A stretch of DNA of 64,000 bases from Caulobacter soli (GCF_011045195.1 NZ_CP049199.1:1674001-1738000); one strand, 5' to 3'; shown: positions 45,886 through 56,007, numbered from the stretch's first letter. The notes: generated by a model from the letters alone, not told the origin. Numbers and translations are program-made.

Positions 45886-46770
45886 CTAGGGGCGAATTTT
45901 CGACGCTTCATAGAGCGCGACCGCCGCCGCCGCGGACACGTTCAGGCTCTCGAACCCCCCGGGCATGGCAATTTTTCCCATCGCGTCGCAGTGCTCGGCG
46001 ACCAGCCGGCGCACGCCTTCGCCTTCCGAACCGAGCACCAGGACCGTGGGGGCGCCGTCCAGCACCTGGTCGAGGGTGTGCTCGGCCTCGCCGGCCAGGC
46101 CCACGGCCCGCCAGCCCAGATCGGCCAGTTCCTCAAGGGCGCGGGAAAGATTGACCACGCGCGCGTGAGGGATCTTGTCCACCGCCCCGACGGCGGTCTT
46201 GGCCAGCACGCCGGTCAGGGCCGGGGCATGGCGGTCCTGCAGAATCACGCCCTTGGCCCCGAAGGCGGCGGCCGAGCGGAAGATCGCGCCGATATTCTGC
46301 GGGTCGGTGATCTGGTCCAGCATCACCAGCAGGCCCTGGGCGGGAGCGCCCAGGTCATGAACGGTCAGCGCGTCCGGCTCGTCGATCTTCAGCGCGATAC
46401 CCTGGTGAACCGCCCCGGCCGGCAGCTGTCGAGCGATCTCGCCGCCTTCGAGGATCTGCAGGAAGGGGGCCTTGGCCAGATTCGGCGCGAGTCGTTTGGC
46501 GCGATCCGGAGTGGCCAGAAGACGTTTCGGAATGGGTCTGGCGGGGTTGGAAAGTGCGGCCTCGACGGCGTGAGTCCCCCAAATCCAGTCCTTGGCGTCG
46601 CCCTGACCCTTGGAAAACCTGTTGTTTTCCCGAGGGTTGGAACGAAAATCACGTCCGGGCGAAGAAGGCTTTTTCCGGTCGTTGCGTTCGGAATGAGAGG
46701 ACACTATAAGACGCGCTCCGATTTGGGGCCCTGAGGGTTTCCGAGAGCCAGGGCGGCGCTGCTTTAGCAT
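45886..46770 (-). CDS. rlmB: TrmH/SpoU family 23S rRNA 2'-O-methyltransferase (RlmB-type)
   Basis: A 294-residue SPOUT methyltransferase. A basic, poorly conserved leader (about 1-60) precedes the substrate-binding domain (WIWGTHAVEAALSNPARP) and the knotted catalytic domain with motifs DPQNIGAIFRSAAAFG, VLVLGSEGEGVR and LNVSAAAAVALYEA. It probably methylates 23S rRNA at the RlmB guanosine. The ATG at 46770 was chosen; further upstream the frame runs through the two tRNA genes and cannot be coding. It is divergent from the tRNA-Tyr gene. Confidence 0.88.
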   Translation of the reverse strand: MLKQRRPGSRKPSGPQIGARLIVSSHSERNDRKKPSSPGRDFRSNPRENNRFSKGQGDAKDWIWGTHAVEAALSNPARPIPKRLLATPDRAKRLAPNLAKAPFLQILEGGEIARQLPAGAVHQGIALKIDEPDALTVHDLGAPAQGLLVMLDQITDPQNIGAIFRSAAAFGAKGVILQDRHAPALTGVLAKTAVGAVDKIPHARVVNLSRALEELADLGWRAVGLAGEAEHTLDQVLDGAPTVLVLGSEGEGVRRLVAEHCDAMGKIAMPGGFESLNVSAAAAVALYEASKIRP

Positions 46771-46875
46771 CGTCTCACGGGTCTCGAGGAAGCTTTTGTT
46801 CCTTTTTCGTGACGAGCGGTTCGCCGCTGGTTTCGGGGATGGAAAGGCCGCTTTGAAGGAACTCTGTCGCGCGCT

Positions 46876-46961
46876 GGGGGAATGTCCCGAGTGGCAAAGG
46901 GGGGGGACTGTAAATCCCCTGGCGTACGCCTTCGTAGGTTCGAGTCCTACTTCCCCCACCA
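46876..46961 (+). tRNA. tRNA-Tyr (anticodon GTA), CCA encoded
   Basis: The acceptor stem GGGGGAA (46876-46882) pairs with TTCCCCC (46951-46957), followed by A and an encoded CCA. The anticodon loop CTGTAAA holds GTA at 46910-46912 in a five-pair stem. A long variable arm follows, as expected for tRNA-Tyr, and the T loop has GGTTCGAGTCC. Confidence 0.96.
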
Positions 46962-47034
46962 CGCGCGACGAGAGCTCCGACGAGGCTTGGTCCCAAAGCC
47001 AGAGACCGGGAGCCGACGCGACCCCGCTAGCTAG

Positions 47035-47108
47035 GCGGGTATAGCACAGTGGTAGTGCAGCAGCCTTCCAAGCTGAGGATGCGGGTTCGATTCCCGCTAC
47101 CCGCTCCA
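47035..47108 (+). tRNA. tRNA-Gly (anticodon TCC), CCA encoded
   Basis: The acceptor GCGGGTA (47035-47041) pairs with TACCCGC (47098-47104); T and the encoded CCA end it at 47108. The anticodon TCC lies at 47067-47069 in loop CTTCCAA. It is 73 bases after tRNA-Tyr and 53 bases before tuf, probably on one transcript. Confidence 0.96.
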
Positions 47109-47161
47109 GCTCCCCATATGAATGACCCTGAAACAACCCCGCCGGCGCGAAGGTAGAGACG

Positions 47162-48352
<1,191 letters not shown>

Positions 48353-48387
48353 TCGATCGATCTTCAGCGACTAGGCTGACCTAAGCG

Positions 48388-48417
48388 AAGGCCCCGGAGG
48401 AAACTCCGGGGCCTTTT
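48388..48417 (+). terminator. Rho-independent terminator of tuf
   Basis: A perfect stem of about 11 bases (AGGCCCCGGAG at 48389-48399 and its complement at 48404-48413) with a GAAA loop is followed by TTTT. It lies 36 bases after the tuf stop. Confidence 0.93.
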
Positions 48418-48459
48418 GCTGTTCTAGGTTGTGCGCGGTGACCGTGTTAAACGGCGTTT

Positions 48460-48918
48460 ATGGATCCTCAGCTCGCCGCCCTCCTGCCAAAGGACAAGCT
48501 GGATACAGCGGCCATCGAACGGCTGAGCCAAGCCGGCTATCCCTTTATCGAGCCTCTCCTGTCGGAACTGCTGACCTGGATGCAGGATCTGAACTGGCCA
48601 GTCGCGCAAGATTTGAGGCCCTTCCTGGCCGATATTGGCGCGCCGCTAGCGCCGCATATACGCGCGGTGCTTCGGACTCACGACGACGTCTGGAAATATT
48701 GGACAGTGATCGGCGTGGTCGCGGAATCGAACCCGCTGACCGTGATGCTTCGACCTGAACTGAAGCGTATCGCCAACTCGCCTACGGAAGGGGAGCGCGA
48801 GGAGCGGATCGATGTGGTGGCCCGGAACATTCTACGACGCCTGGAGGCCGGATCCGACGAGAGCGTCCTTCCTCAAGAATATGTAGCTCATAACCGTCAG
48901 GTTCTCGGCGAGGCCTAA
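48460..48918 (+). CDS. DUF5071 domain protein
   Basis: A 152-residue cytosolic protein of the DUF5071 type, recognised by LLPKDKLDTAAIERL near the start, the LTWMQDLNWPVAQDL motif and DDVWKYWTVIGVV in the middle. The family has no assigned biochemical role and often appears as isolated genes. Codon use is less GC-biased than its neighbours. The stop overlaps the convergent flavoprotein gene by four bases. It has its own short leader after the tuf terminator. Confidence 0.8.
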   Translation: MDPQLAALLPKDKLDTAAIERLSQAGYPFIEPLLSELLTWMQDLNWPVAQDLRPFLADIGAPLAPHIRAVLRTHDDVWKYWTVIGVVAESNPLTVMLRPELKRIANSPTEGEREERIDVVARNILRRLEAGSDESVLPQEYVAHNRQVLGEA

Positions 48919-50570
48919 GCCCCCGTCACCGGCTCGGCCAGGAAGGCGTGGATCGCCGCCACCACCTGGGCGCCTTCTCCGACCGCGGCGGCGACGCGCT
49001 TGACCGAGCCGGCCCGGGCGTCGCCGATCGCGAACACGCCGTGGCGGCTGGTCTGCAGGGGCGGATGGCCCGGCGCCAGGTCCTGGCCGGTGCGCACGAA
49101 GCCGTGGTTGTCCAGCTCGACCCGGCATTGGCTCAGCCAGGCGGTGTTGGGCGCGGCGCCGATGAACAGGAAGAGGTGGCTGATCTCGCAGCGGTCCTCC
49201 TCGCCGGTGTCGAGGTCGCGGTGGCGGATCGCGCGCAGCTGGCCGTTTTCGCCCTCCAGCTCGAAGATCTCGTTGCGGACGACGACCTCGATATTGGGCA
49301 GGCTCTCGATGCGGTCGATCAGGTAGCGCGACATGCTGGCGTGCAGGCTCTTGCCGCGAATGACCAGCCAGACCTTCTTGACCTGGCTGGCCAGATAGAC
49401 CGCCGCCTGGCCCGCCGAATTGCCGGCCCCGACCAGCGCCACCTCCTGGCCCGCGCACAGCTTGGCCTCGAGCGGCGAGGCCCAGTAGTGGACGCTGCTG
49501 CCCTCGAACTCGTCCAGGTTGGACACCTCCAGCCGGCGATAGCGGGCGCCGCTGGCGATGACCACGGTCTTGGCCTGGGTGGTCTCGCCGCTGACCAGTT
49601 TCAGGTGATAGCCGCTGAGGCCGTCGTCGCCCTCGCAATCGAGACTGGCCACCTCGTCCGGGATCGCCAGATTGGCCCCGAACTTCTGGGCCTGGTTGTA
49701 GGCGCGCGCCATCAGGGCCATGCCCGAGACGCCGGTGGGGAAGCCCAGATAGTTCTCGATCCGGGCCGAGGCGCCGGCCTGGCCGCCGAACGCGCGGGTG
49801 TCGAGCACCAGCACCGACAGGCCCTCGGAGGCGGCGTAGACGGCGGTGGCCAGGCCGGCCGGACCGGCCCCGACCACGGCCACGTCATAGACGCGGCTGG
49901 GATCCAGATCGCCGACCATGCCGATGCAACGCGCCAGCTCGGCGTTCGAAGGGTGGCGGAGAAGCTGGCCGCCGGGGCACAGCACGATCGGCAGCTCGGC
50001 CTCGTCGACCGAGAACCGCTCGATCAGCACCTTGGCGCAGTCGACCTGGTCGGGATCCAGATGCCGATAGGGATGGCCGTTGCGGCTCAGGAAGCCGGAC
50101 AGGCGGATGACCACGCCGTCGGCGGCGCGGCCGATGATCACCGGGCCTCCAGCCCCTGTTTCCAGCAGGCCGACGCGGCGCAGGATCAGGGCCCGCATGA
50201 TCCGCTCGCCCAGCTCGGCCTCGGCGATCAGCACCGCGCGCAGGCGGTCGGGCTTGATGCGCAGGACCTCCAGGTCGGTCAGGGCGTGGACGTCGACCAG
50301 GGACGGGCGGCCCGACAGCTGGGCCAACTCGCCGATGAAGCCGCCGGGCCCGTGCTCGACGATCACATGGGTTTCGTCCATGGCGTCGCGGCGGGTGACC
50401 CGGGCGGTTCCTTCCAGCACGATCATGACGCCGGGCGAGACCTCGCCGGCCTTGGCCAGCACGGCGCCGGCCTTGGCGTGGGCGATGTCGCCGAACCGGC
50501 GGATGCGGTCGATCTCCTCCGGCTTGAGGCTGGGGAACATCTGCTCGCGGCGGGTGTCGATAATGGCCAT
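48915..50570 (-). CDS. Cyclic nucleotide-binding domain fused to thioredoxin reductase-like flavoprotein
   Basis: A 551-residue cytosolic protein. Residues about 8-130 form a cyclic-nucleotide-binding fold (GFIGELAQLSGRPSLVDV is the phosphate-binding cassette). Residues about 140-225 resemble a small Trx/glutaredoxin-like insert. From about 228 it is a pyridine nucleotide-disulfide oxidoreductase: FAD motif VVGAGPAGLATAVYAA, NAD(P)H motif VALVGAGNSAGQAAVYLA and a C-terminal GVFAIGDAR. The redox CxxC of true thioredoxin reductase is missing: the equivalent segment reads HYWASPLEAKLCAGQE. The enzyme therefore may be a regulated NAD(P)H oxidase or use another centre. ATG 50570, divergent from fdhD. 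Confidence 0.9.
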   Translation of the reverse strand: MAIIDTRREQMFPSLKPEEIDRIRRFGDIAHAKAGAVLAKAGEVSPGVMIVLEGTARVTRRDAMDETHVIVEHGPGGFIGELAQLSGRPSLVDVHALTDLEVLRIKPDRLRAVLIAEAELGERIMRALILRRVGLLETGAGGPVIIGRAADGVVIRLSGFLSRNGHPYRHLDPDQVDCAKVLIERFSVDEAELPIVLCPGGQLLRHPSNAELARCIGMVGDLDPSRVYDVAVVGAGPAGLATAVYAASEGLSVLVLDTRAFGGQAGASARIENYLGFPTGVSGMALMARAYNQAQKFGANLAIPDEVASLDCEGDDGLSGYHLKLVSGETTQAKTVVIASGARYRRLEVSNLDEFEGSSVHYWASPLEAKLCAGQEVALVGAGNSAGQAAVYLASQVKKVWLVIRGKSLHASMSRYLIDRIESLPNIEVVVRNEIFELEGENGQLRAIRHRDLDTGEEDRCEISHLFLFIGAAPNTAWLSQCRVELDNHGFVRTGQDLAPGHPPLQTSRHGVFAIGDARAGSVKRVAAAVGEGAQVVAAIHAFLAEPVTGA

Positions 50571-50702
50571 GGTCCCAGTGTGCGTCAGGATCGCCGCGTG
50601 GTCATCCGCTCAGCGCGACGGAATTTGAACGTTCCTGCCGTCTTGAACGGGAAGGCGGCATCGGGGTTGGAGATGCGGGCGGCGAGGCGGTAAACTGCGG
50701 CC
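50571..50702. promoter_or_regulatory. Divergent promoter region between flavoprotein and fdhD
   Basis: The 132-base gap carries both promoters. No clear operator repeat was seen. A GAGGCGG element near 50687 may be the fdhD ribosome site. Confidence 0.35.
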
Positions 50703-51518
50703 ATGTCGAAAGCCGCCGCTCAACGCCGGTCCGCCACCCAATGGCGGGTCGGGGCCGGATCCGAAGCCATCGCCCGGGCTACGCCCCAGGAAGTCGCCGT
50801 TGGCCTGTCGTTCGACGGTCGACCGCACACCGTGCTGATGGCCACCCCAGACGACGTCGAGGACCTGGCCCTGGGCTTCACCATCACCGAGGCGGTGGCC
50901 AAGGCGGGCGACGTGCTCGGAATCGAGGTCACCCAGACGGATCTGGGCATCCTGGCCGACGTGAAGCTTCAACCCGGCGCGATCCAGCGCAAGGCCCGGC
51001 CGCGCACCCTGGAGGGACGGTCCAGCTGCGGGCTGTGCGGGGTGCAGCGCCTGGCCGACGCCGTGCGGCCGCTGCCGCGCTTGGAAAGCGGCGTGAGGGT
51101 CTCGCACCAAGCCATCCAACGCGCTGTCGACGCCCTGGGCGACGTCCAGGCCCTGGGCCGCTTGACCAGGGCCACTCACGCCGCGGCCTTCGCGGACGCC
51201 GAGGGCGCGCTGGTCGTGGTCCGCGAGGATGTCGGCCGGCACAACGCCCTGGACAAGCTGGCCGGCGCCATGGCCCGCGAGGGCCGCGATGCTTCGGACG
51301 GCTTCGTCTTGGTGACCAGCCGCTGTTCGTTCGAGATGGTCGAGAAGACCGTACGGATGGGCTGCTCGATGCTGGTGGCGGTCTCGGCCCCGACCGATTT
51401 GGCGATCCGCCGGGCCGAGGAGTCCGGCCTGACCCTGGTCGCTCTGGCCCGCGCCGACGGCCACACCGTCTTCACCTATGCCGAGCGCCTGCTCGACGCC
51501 GCGCCGGAGCTGGTCTGA
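50703..51518 (+). CDS. fdhD: Formate dehydrogenase accessory sulfurtransferase FdhD
   Basis: A 271-residue protein that delivers sulfur from IscS to the bis-MGD cofactor of formate dehydrogenase. The family CxxC motif is in SSCGLCGVQ (Cys109 and Cys112). Other matches include EDLALGFTITEAV, VREDVGRHNALDKLAGAM and LVTSRCSFEMVEKTVRMG. The length fits. The stop TGA shares its A with the ATG of the molybdoenzyme gene that follows, so the chaperone is made with its client. Confidence 0.94.
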   Translation: MSKAAAQRRSATQWRVGAGSEAIARATPQEVAVGLSFDGRPHTVLMATPDDVEDLALGFTITEAVAKAGDVLGIEVTQTDLGILADVKLQPGAIQRKARPRTLEGRSSCGLCGVQRLADAVRPLPRLESGVRVSHQAIQRAVDALGDVQALGRLTRATHAAAFADAEGALVVVREDVGRHNALDKLAGAMAREGRDASDGFVLVTSRCSFEMVEKTVRMGCSMLVAVSAPTDLAIRRAEESGLTLVALARADGHTVFTYAERLLDAAPELV

Positions 51519-53833
51519 TGGCCAAGGACGAGATCGATCACGCCAACGCCAAGATCCCCGGCATCCACCGTTACGACAACGCCGCCGGCGGCTGGGGCGC
51601 GCTGAAGGCGGTAGCCGGGGCCCTGACCGATCAGGAGACGGTGATCGAGGGCGGCAAGACCCTGCTGCGCGCCAATCAGCCGGAGGGCTTCGACTGCCCC
51701 GGCTGCGCCTGGCCCGATCCAAAACATACCTCGTCGTTCGAGTTCTGCGAGAACGGGGCCAAGGCCGTGGCCTGGGAGGCGACGTCCAAGCGCGCCACGC
51801 CCGAGGTGTTCGCCGCCCACACCGTCACCGCGCTGAAGACCTGGAGCGACCACGCCCTGGAGGATCTGGGCCGGCTGACCCATCCGATGGCCTATGATCG
51901 GGCGAGCGATCGCTATCTGCCCATCGCCTGGGACGAGGCCTTCGCGCGCACGGCCAACGGCCTGAAGGCGCTGGGCCACCCGAACCAGGCGGAGTTCTAC
52001 GCCTCGGGGCGGGCTTCCAACGAGGCGGCGTTCCTGTTCCAGCTGTTGGGCCGGCGCGTGGGGACCAACAATTTCCCCGACTGCTCCAACATGTGCCACG
52101 AGCCGACCAGCGTCGGCCTGCCGGACTCGATCGGCATGGGCAAGGGCTCGGTGACGCTGGAGGATTTCGACCACGCCGACCTGATCCTCAGCTTCGGCCA
52201 CAACCCCGGCACCAACCATCCGCGGATGATGACCACGCTACGCGACGCCGCCCGGCGCGGGGCGACGATCCTGGCCTTCAATCCGCTGAAGGAGCGGGCC
52301 CTGGAGAAGTTCGCCGCGCCGCAGGACCCGGTCGAGATGGCGACCCTGACCTCGACCCCGATCGCTTCGGCCTACTATCAGGTGTCCATCGGCGGCGACG
52401 CCTTGGCGGTGCAGGGGATGATGAAGGCCGTCCTGGCCCTGGACGAGCAAAGCCAGGGCACGGTGCTGGACCGCGCCTTCATCGCCGAGCACACCGAGGG
52501 CTTCGAGGCGGTGAGGGCCATCGTCGAAGACCTGAGTTGGGACGAGATCGAGACTGGCTCAGGGCTGACGCGGGCCCAGATCGAGGAAGCGGCCCGAGCC
52601 TATGCCGGCGCCAAGGCGACGATCCTCTGCTACGGCATGGGCCTGACCCAGCACCGCTCCTCGTCCAGCACGGTGCAGCAACTGGTCAACTTGCTGCTGC
52701 TGAAGGGCAATATCGGCCGGCCGGGGGCGGGGATCTGTCCCGTGCGGGGCCACTCCAACGTCCAGGGCGACCGGACGGTCGGGATCTGGGAAAAGCCCTC
52801 GGCCGCTTTCCTGGACTCGATGGACAAGGTCTTCGCCTTCAAGTCGCCGCGCGAGCACGGCCACACGGTGGTCGAGACGATCGCGGCCATGGAAGCGGGC
52901 GAGACCAAGGTGTTCGTCGGCCTGGGCGGCAATTTCGCGGTCGCTGCGCCCGACCCGACCCGCACCTTCGCGGCGATCCGGAAGGTGGGACTGACGGTCC
53001 ACGTCGCCACCAAGCTGAACCGGACCCATCTGCTGCATGGCGAGGAGAGCCTGCTGCTGCCGTGCCTGGGACGCACCGAGATGGATCTGCAGGCCGGCGT
53101 GCGCCAGGCGGTGACGGTCGAGGACTCGATGTCGATGGTCCACGCCTCGCGCGGGCTGAACGCCCCGGCCTCGGACCAGCTGAAGTCCGAGCCGGCGATC
53201 GTCGCGGGGATCGGCGCGGCGCTGTTCGGGCCGGGCGACATCGTCGACTGGCCGGGCCTGGCCGCCGACTACGACAAGATCCGTGACCTGATCGAGGCGG
53301 TCTTCCCCGAGGCCTTCACCAACTATAATGAGCGGGTGCGCCAGCCGGGCGGCTTCCGCCTGCCGGTTCCGCCGTCCGAGCGGGTCTGGAAGACCCCCAG
53401 CGGCAAGGCCCAGTTCCTGGCCCATCGCCATGACGGCCAGGACGCCCGGCGGGGCGAGGCCGACGTGCTGCTGCTGACCACGGTGCGCAGCCACGACCAG
53501 TACAACACCACCATCTACGGCCAGAACGACCGCTATCGCGGGGTGTTCGGTCGCCGCGACGTGGTCTTCGCCCATCCCGACGACATCGCCTCGCGGGGCC
53601 TGAAGGCCGGCGACCGCATCGACCTGACGGCGGCCTTCGACGACACCGGGCGACGGGCGGTGCGCGGCTTCACCCTGGTGGAGCGCGACATCCCCCGGGG
53701 CTGCCTGGCCGCCTATTATCCCGAGACCAATGTGCTGGTGGCGCTGGACGACCACGACCGCCGCAGCGGCACGCCCGCCTACAAGTCCGTGCCGGTGCGG
53801 CTGGCGGCCGCGTCGATTGAGGCCCAATCATGA
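51518..53833 (+). CDS. FdhF/YdeP-type molybdopterin oxidoreductase alpha subunit
   Basis: A 771-residue molybdenum enzyme. An N-terminal Cys cluster (Cys60, Cys63, Cys77: DCPGCAWPDP and EFCENG) may hold an iron-sulfur centre. The segment NNFPDCSNMCHEPTSVG puts Cys193 where E. coli FdhF has its metal-binding selenocysteine. MGD-binding stretches include LILSFGHNPGTNHP, LLLLKGNIGRPGAGICPVRGHSN and a C-terminal molydopterin-dinucleotide domain (TVRSHDQYNTTIYGQNDRYRG). The arrangement fits the YdeP group, whose physiological substrate is not settled. The first base of its ATG overlaps the last base of fdhD. The frame upstream to 50741 is a shadow in fdhD. The enzyme is likely cytosolic, with no signal peptide. 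Confidence 0.9.
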   Translation: MAKDEIDHANAKIPGIHRYDNAAGGWGALKAVAGALTDQETVIEGGKTLLRANQPEGFDCPGCAWPDPKHTSSFEFCENGAKAVAWEATSKRATPEVFAAHTVTALKTWSDHALEDLGRLTHPMAYDRASDRYLPIAWDEAFARTANGLKALGHPNQAEFYASGRASNEAAFLFQLLGRRVGTNNFPDCSNMCHEPTSVGLPDSIGMGKGSVTLEDFDHADLILSFGHNPGTNHPRMMTTLRDAARRGATILAFNPLKERALEKFAAPQDPVEMATLTSTPIASAYYQVSIGGDALAVQGMMKAVLALDEQSQGTVLDRAFIAEHTEGFEAVRAIVEDLSWDEIETGSGLTRAQIEEAARAYAGAKATILCYGMGLTQHRSSSSTVQQLVNLLLLKGNIGRPGAGICPVRGHSNVQGDRTVGIWEKPSAAFLDSMDKVFAFKSPREHGHTVVETIAAMEAGETKVFVGLGGNFAVAAPDPTRTFAAIRKVGLTVHVATKLNRTHLLHGEESLLLPCLGRTEMDLQAGVRQAVTVEDSMSMVHASRGLNAPASDQLKSEPAIVAGIGAALFGPGDIVDWPGLAADYDKIRDLIEAVFPEAFTNYNERVRQPGGFRLPVPPSERVWKTPSGKAQFLAHRHDGQDARRGEADVLLLTTVRSHDQYNTTIYGQNDRYRGVFGRRDVVFAHPDDIASRGLKAGDRIDLTAAFDDTGRRAVRGFTLVERDIPRGCLAAYYPETNVLVALDDHDRRSGTPAYKSVPVRLAAASIEAQS

Positions 53834-53923
53834 CAAGCGGGTCATGACCTCGAATTAAGTCGTTTCTCGATAAGCGCGCGGCTAGCTTTTCCTCAACACC
53901 AGTTTCGTTCGAGGGAACAACCG
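53834..53923 (+). promoter_or_regulatory. Promoter region of the DUF2807 gene
   Basis: Ninety bases separate the molybdoenzyme stop from the DUF2807 gene. A GGTCATGACC palindrome lies near 53840-53850, and a GAGGGAAC ribosome site stands before the ATG. Confidence 0.35.
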
Positions 53924-54766
53924 ATGCGCGCTCTTCTGCTTCTGGCCTCCGCCGCCACCGTCCTGGGCTTCGCCGGGACCGCCGCCGCCGCCGATCCGTC
54001 CGTGAAGATCAAGGACGCCGTGGCGCGGGTTGAGGTGATCCCGGAGGCCCGTAGCGACGTGAAGGTCGAGTTCCTGACGACCAACCAAAGCCTGCCGCTG
54101 AAGATCCGCCAGGATCGCTCGGACGTCACCATCGACGGTGGCCTGCGGATGAACCGCATCAATGGCTGCAACACGGTGATGGGCAAGACGGTCGTTCACG
54201 TGCGCGGCGTCGGTGACGTGAAGTGGGAAGACATCCCGCAGATCGTGGTCCGCGTGCCGATGGACGCCGAGGTCGCTGCTGGCGGCGCGGTGTTCGGCAA
54301 TGTCGGTCGGACAGACCGCCTGGAGCTGTCCAACGCCGGTTGCGGCGATTGGACCGTGGCCAACGTCAAGGGCAAGCTGGATCTGAACCAGGCCGGCTCT
54401 GGCGACACCAAGGCCGGCAGCGCCGGCTCGGCCGAGATCAACATCGCCGGTTCGGGCGACGTGAAGACCCAGGAGATCGGCGGCGACCTGGAGATCAACA
54501 TCGCCGGCTCGGGCGGGGTGACCGCCGCCAGCGTCAACGGCAAGCTCGAGGCCAACATCGCCGGTTCGGGCGACGTGACCGTCCGGGGCGGCCATTCGCG
54601 GGCGGTGGACGTCAGCGTCATGGGCTCGGGCGACGTCGACTTCGACGGCGAGGCCGACTCCGTCGAGGTGTCGGTGGCCGGCTCGGGCGACGTGCGCATC
54701 GCCAAGGCCAACGGCCCGGTGAGCAAGCACGTGGCCGGTTCGGGCGAGGTGAACATCGGCCGCTAG
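53924..54766 (+). CDS. Exported DUF2807 (GIN domain) beta-solenoid protein
   Basis: A 280-residue secreted protein: signal peptide ending AAAA-DP, a globular N-part (about 25-115) and a repetitive C-half of about 18 to 20 residues per turn with NIAGSGDV repeats (about seven copies: QAGSGDT, NIAGSGDV, NIAGSGGV, VMGSGDV, SVAGSGDV, HVAGSGEV). The repeats build a right-handed beta-helix in the family. Such proteins are called putative adhesin heads, but the role is unproven; a cell-envelope or trans-periplasmic role is possible. A bidirectional terminator follows. Confidence 0.85.
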   Translation: MRALLLLASAATVLGFAGTAAAADPSVKIKDAVARVEVIPEARSDVKVEFLTTNQSLPLKIRQDRSDVTIDGGLRMNRINGCNTVMGKTVVHVRGVGDVKWEDIPQIVVRVPMDAEVAAGGAVFGNVGRTDRLELSNAGCGDWTVANVKGKLDLNQAGSGDTKAGSAGSAEINIAGSGDVKTQEIGGDLEINIAGSGGVTAASVNGKLEANIAGSGDVTVRGGHSRAVDVSVMGSGDVDFDGEADSVEVSVAGSGDVRIAKANGPVSKHVAGSGEVNIGR

Positions 54767-54813
54767 TCGCCGACGCGCTCCACCGCGCTCACGCTACATA
54801 TATATATAAAGAG

Positions 54814-54848
54814 AAACGCCCCGGAGCCGAAGCTCCGGGGCGTTCCTT
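54814..54848. terminator. Bidirectional terminator between DUF2807 and barrel protein genes
   Basis: A perfect 13-base stem (AACGCCCCGGAGC at 54815-54827 with its complement at 54832-54844) and a CGAA loop lies between two convergent genes. A run of AT (TATATATATAAA, 54797-54810) gives a U-rich tail on the minus strand; the plus side has a weaker CCTTC tail. Confidence 0.88.
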
Positions 54849-54874
54849 CATTCGCGGATCGCGAACCGTCGTTC

Positions 54875-55657
54875 TTATTGAACGATGGTGCGGACCGGGG
54901 CGCGAACGCCGAACAGGGTCTCGGCGTCGATCAGGTCGGCGCCCGAACGGTCGCGGGTCTTCAGGCTGCCGCCGAACGTGTAGCGGAAGCCAACCTTCAC
55001 GGCTTCCGAGTTCAGGTCGGCCAGGTCCTTGGACTCGGTGTGGGTGTACTTGCCGAAGGTCGACCAGCCGGTGTTGGCGAACTTGTATTCGCCGCCGACA
55101 TTGACGTCCCAGACGTCGGCCTTCGAGAAGCCCTTGGGGTCGAGGTTGGCGTAGCCGGCGCCGGCGTCCAGACGGAAGTCGTCCGAGACGAAGTAACGGG
55201 CTTCACCGCGCACGGTGTAGAGGTCGGCGTCGGCGTCGTTCTCGTGGCCATAGGCGGCGACGCCCGTCAGGGTGACGCGGTCGAAGTACTTGCTGGCTTC
55301 GGCGCCGACGGCCCACAGGGTGTCGCTCGACGGACGCGACAGGGCGGCGAAGCCGCCGACGCGCACGGTGTCGCCGGCGACCAGGGTCGTGGCGTGGGCG
55401 GCGGTCGAGGCGACGGTTTCGTCGCTCAGGTCGTTGTCGTTGACCGAGACGTTGCCGTTCAGGGTCACGGTCCAGGCGCCGGTCGGGATGGCGACGTTGC
55501 CGTCGACCTTCACCGAGGTGCCGTCGGCGTCGAGGCCGGTGGCCTTGATGTCGGAGTAGTTCACGGCGGCGCCGATCGAGCCGACGTTCTGAGCGAAGGC
55601 GGGAGCCGAGACGGCCACGGCCAGGACGGCGGCGGCGGCAAAGAGTTGGGTCTTCAT
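54875..55657 (-). CDS. Outer-membrane beta-barrel (porin-like) protein
   Basis: A 260-residue protein with a clean signal peptide (ending APAFA-QN) and a chain of amphipathic strands alternating polar and hydrophobic residues (WTVTLNGNVSVND, LTGVAAYGHEND, YTVRGEARYFVSDDFRLDAGAGYANL, VGFRYTFGG). The pattern fits a small 8- to 12-strand barrel. The C-terminus ends with a hydrophilic tail (VRTIVQ) rather than the usual terminal Phe. AAGGGG precedes the ATG. It stands alone with a long intergenic region upstream. Function is unknown. Confidence 0.82.
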   Translation of the reverse strand: MKTQLFAAAAVLAVAVSAPAFAQNVGSIGAAVNYSDIKATGLDADGTSVKVDGNVAIPTGAWTVTLNGNVSVNDNDLSDETVASTAAHATTLVAGDTVRVGGFAALSRPSSDTLWAVGAEASKYFDRVTLTGVAAYGHENDADADLYTVRGEARYFVSDDFRLDAGAGYANLDPKGFSKADVWDVNVGGEYKFANTGWSTFGKYTHTESKDLADLNSEAVKVGFRYTFGGSLKTRDRSGADLIDAETLFGVRAPVRTIVQ

Positions 55658-56007
55658 AGTGGGTAATCCCCTTACTGTGTGGCCTCGATCGGCCGGCGGT
55701 CGTTTGGGGAGGGCCGCCGGTCCGTCGAGGAGCGGCGGATCTATGGAGCTTCGCCGACCCCCACAAGGCGGGCGAAGTCGGTCATCGGCGAATTGATGCA
55801 GTTTTATGACACTTGCGGAAACGGACTGGGATTCCTATCGCGTGCGCTCGCACGTTCATGCCCTATATATCTCCCGATAAGGGCATGTCTCATCGATCGC
55901 TGGTTTGTCGCGCCGCAATCGGGCCTTCTCTGTTAAGTCCGCTCCCAAGGGTTGTCGCCGGGTCGAAGACGACCGGGCGTGGTTCCAGCCGCCGAGCGGG
56001 AACGCGG

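Noticed and set aside
50741..51517. Long N-terminal extension of the molybdoenzyme frame
   Set aside because: It overlaps fdhD in another frame and has no recognisable sequence; the ATG at 51518 gives the YdeP-type start.
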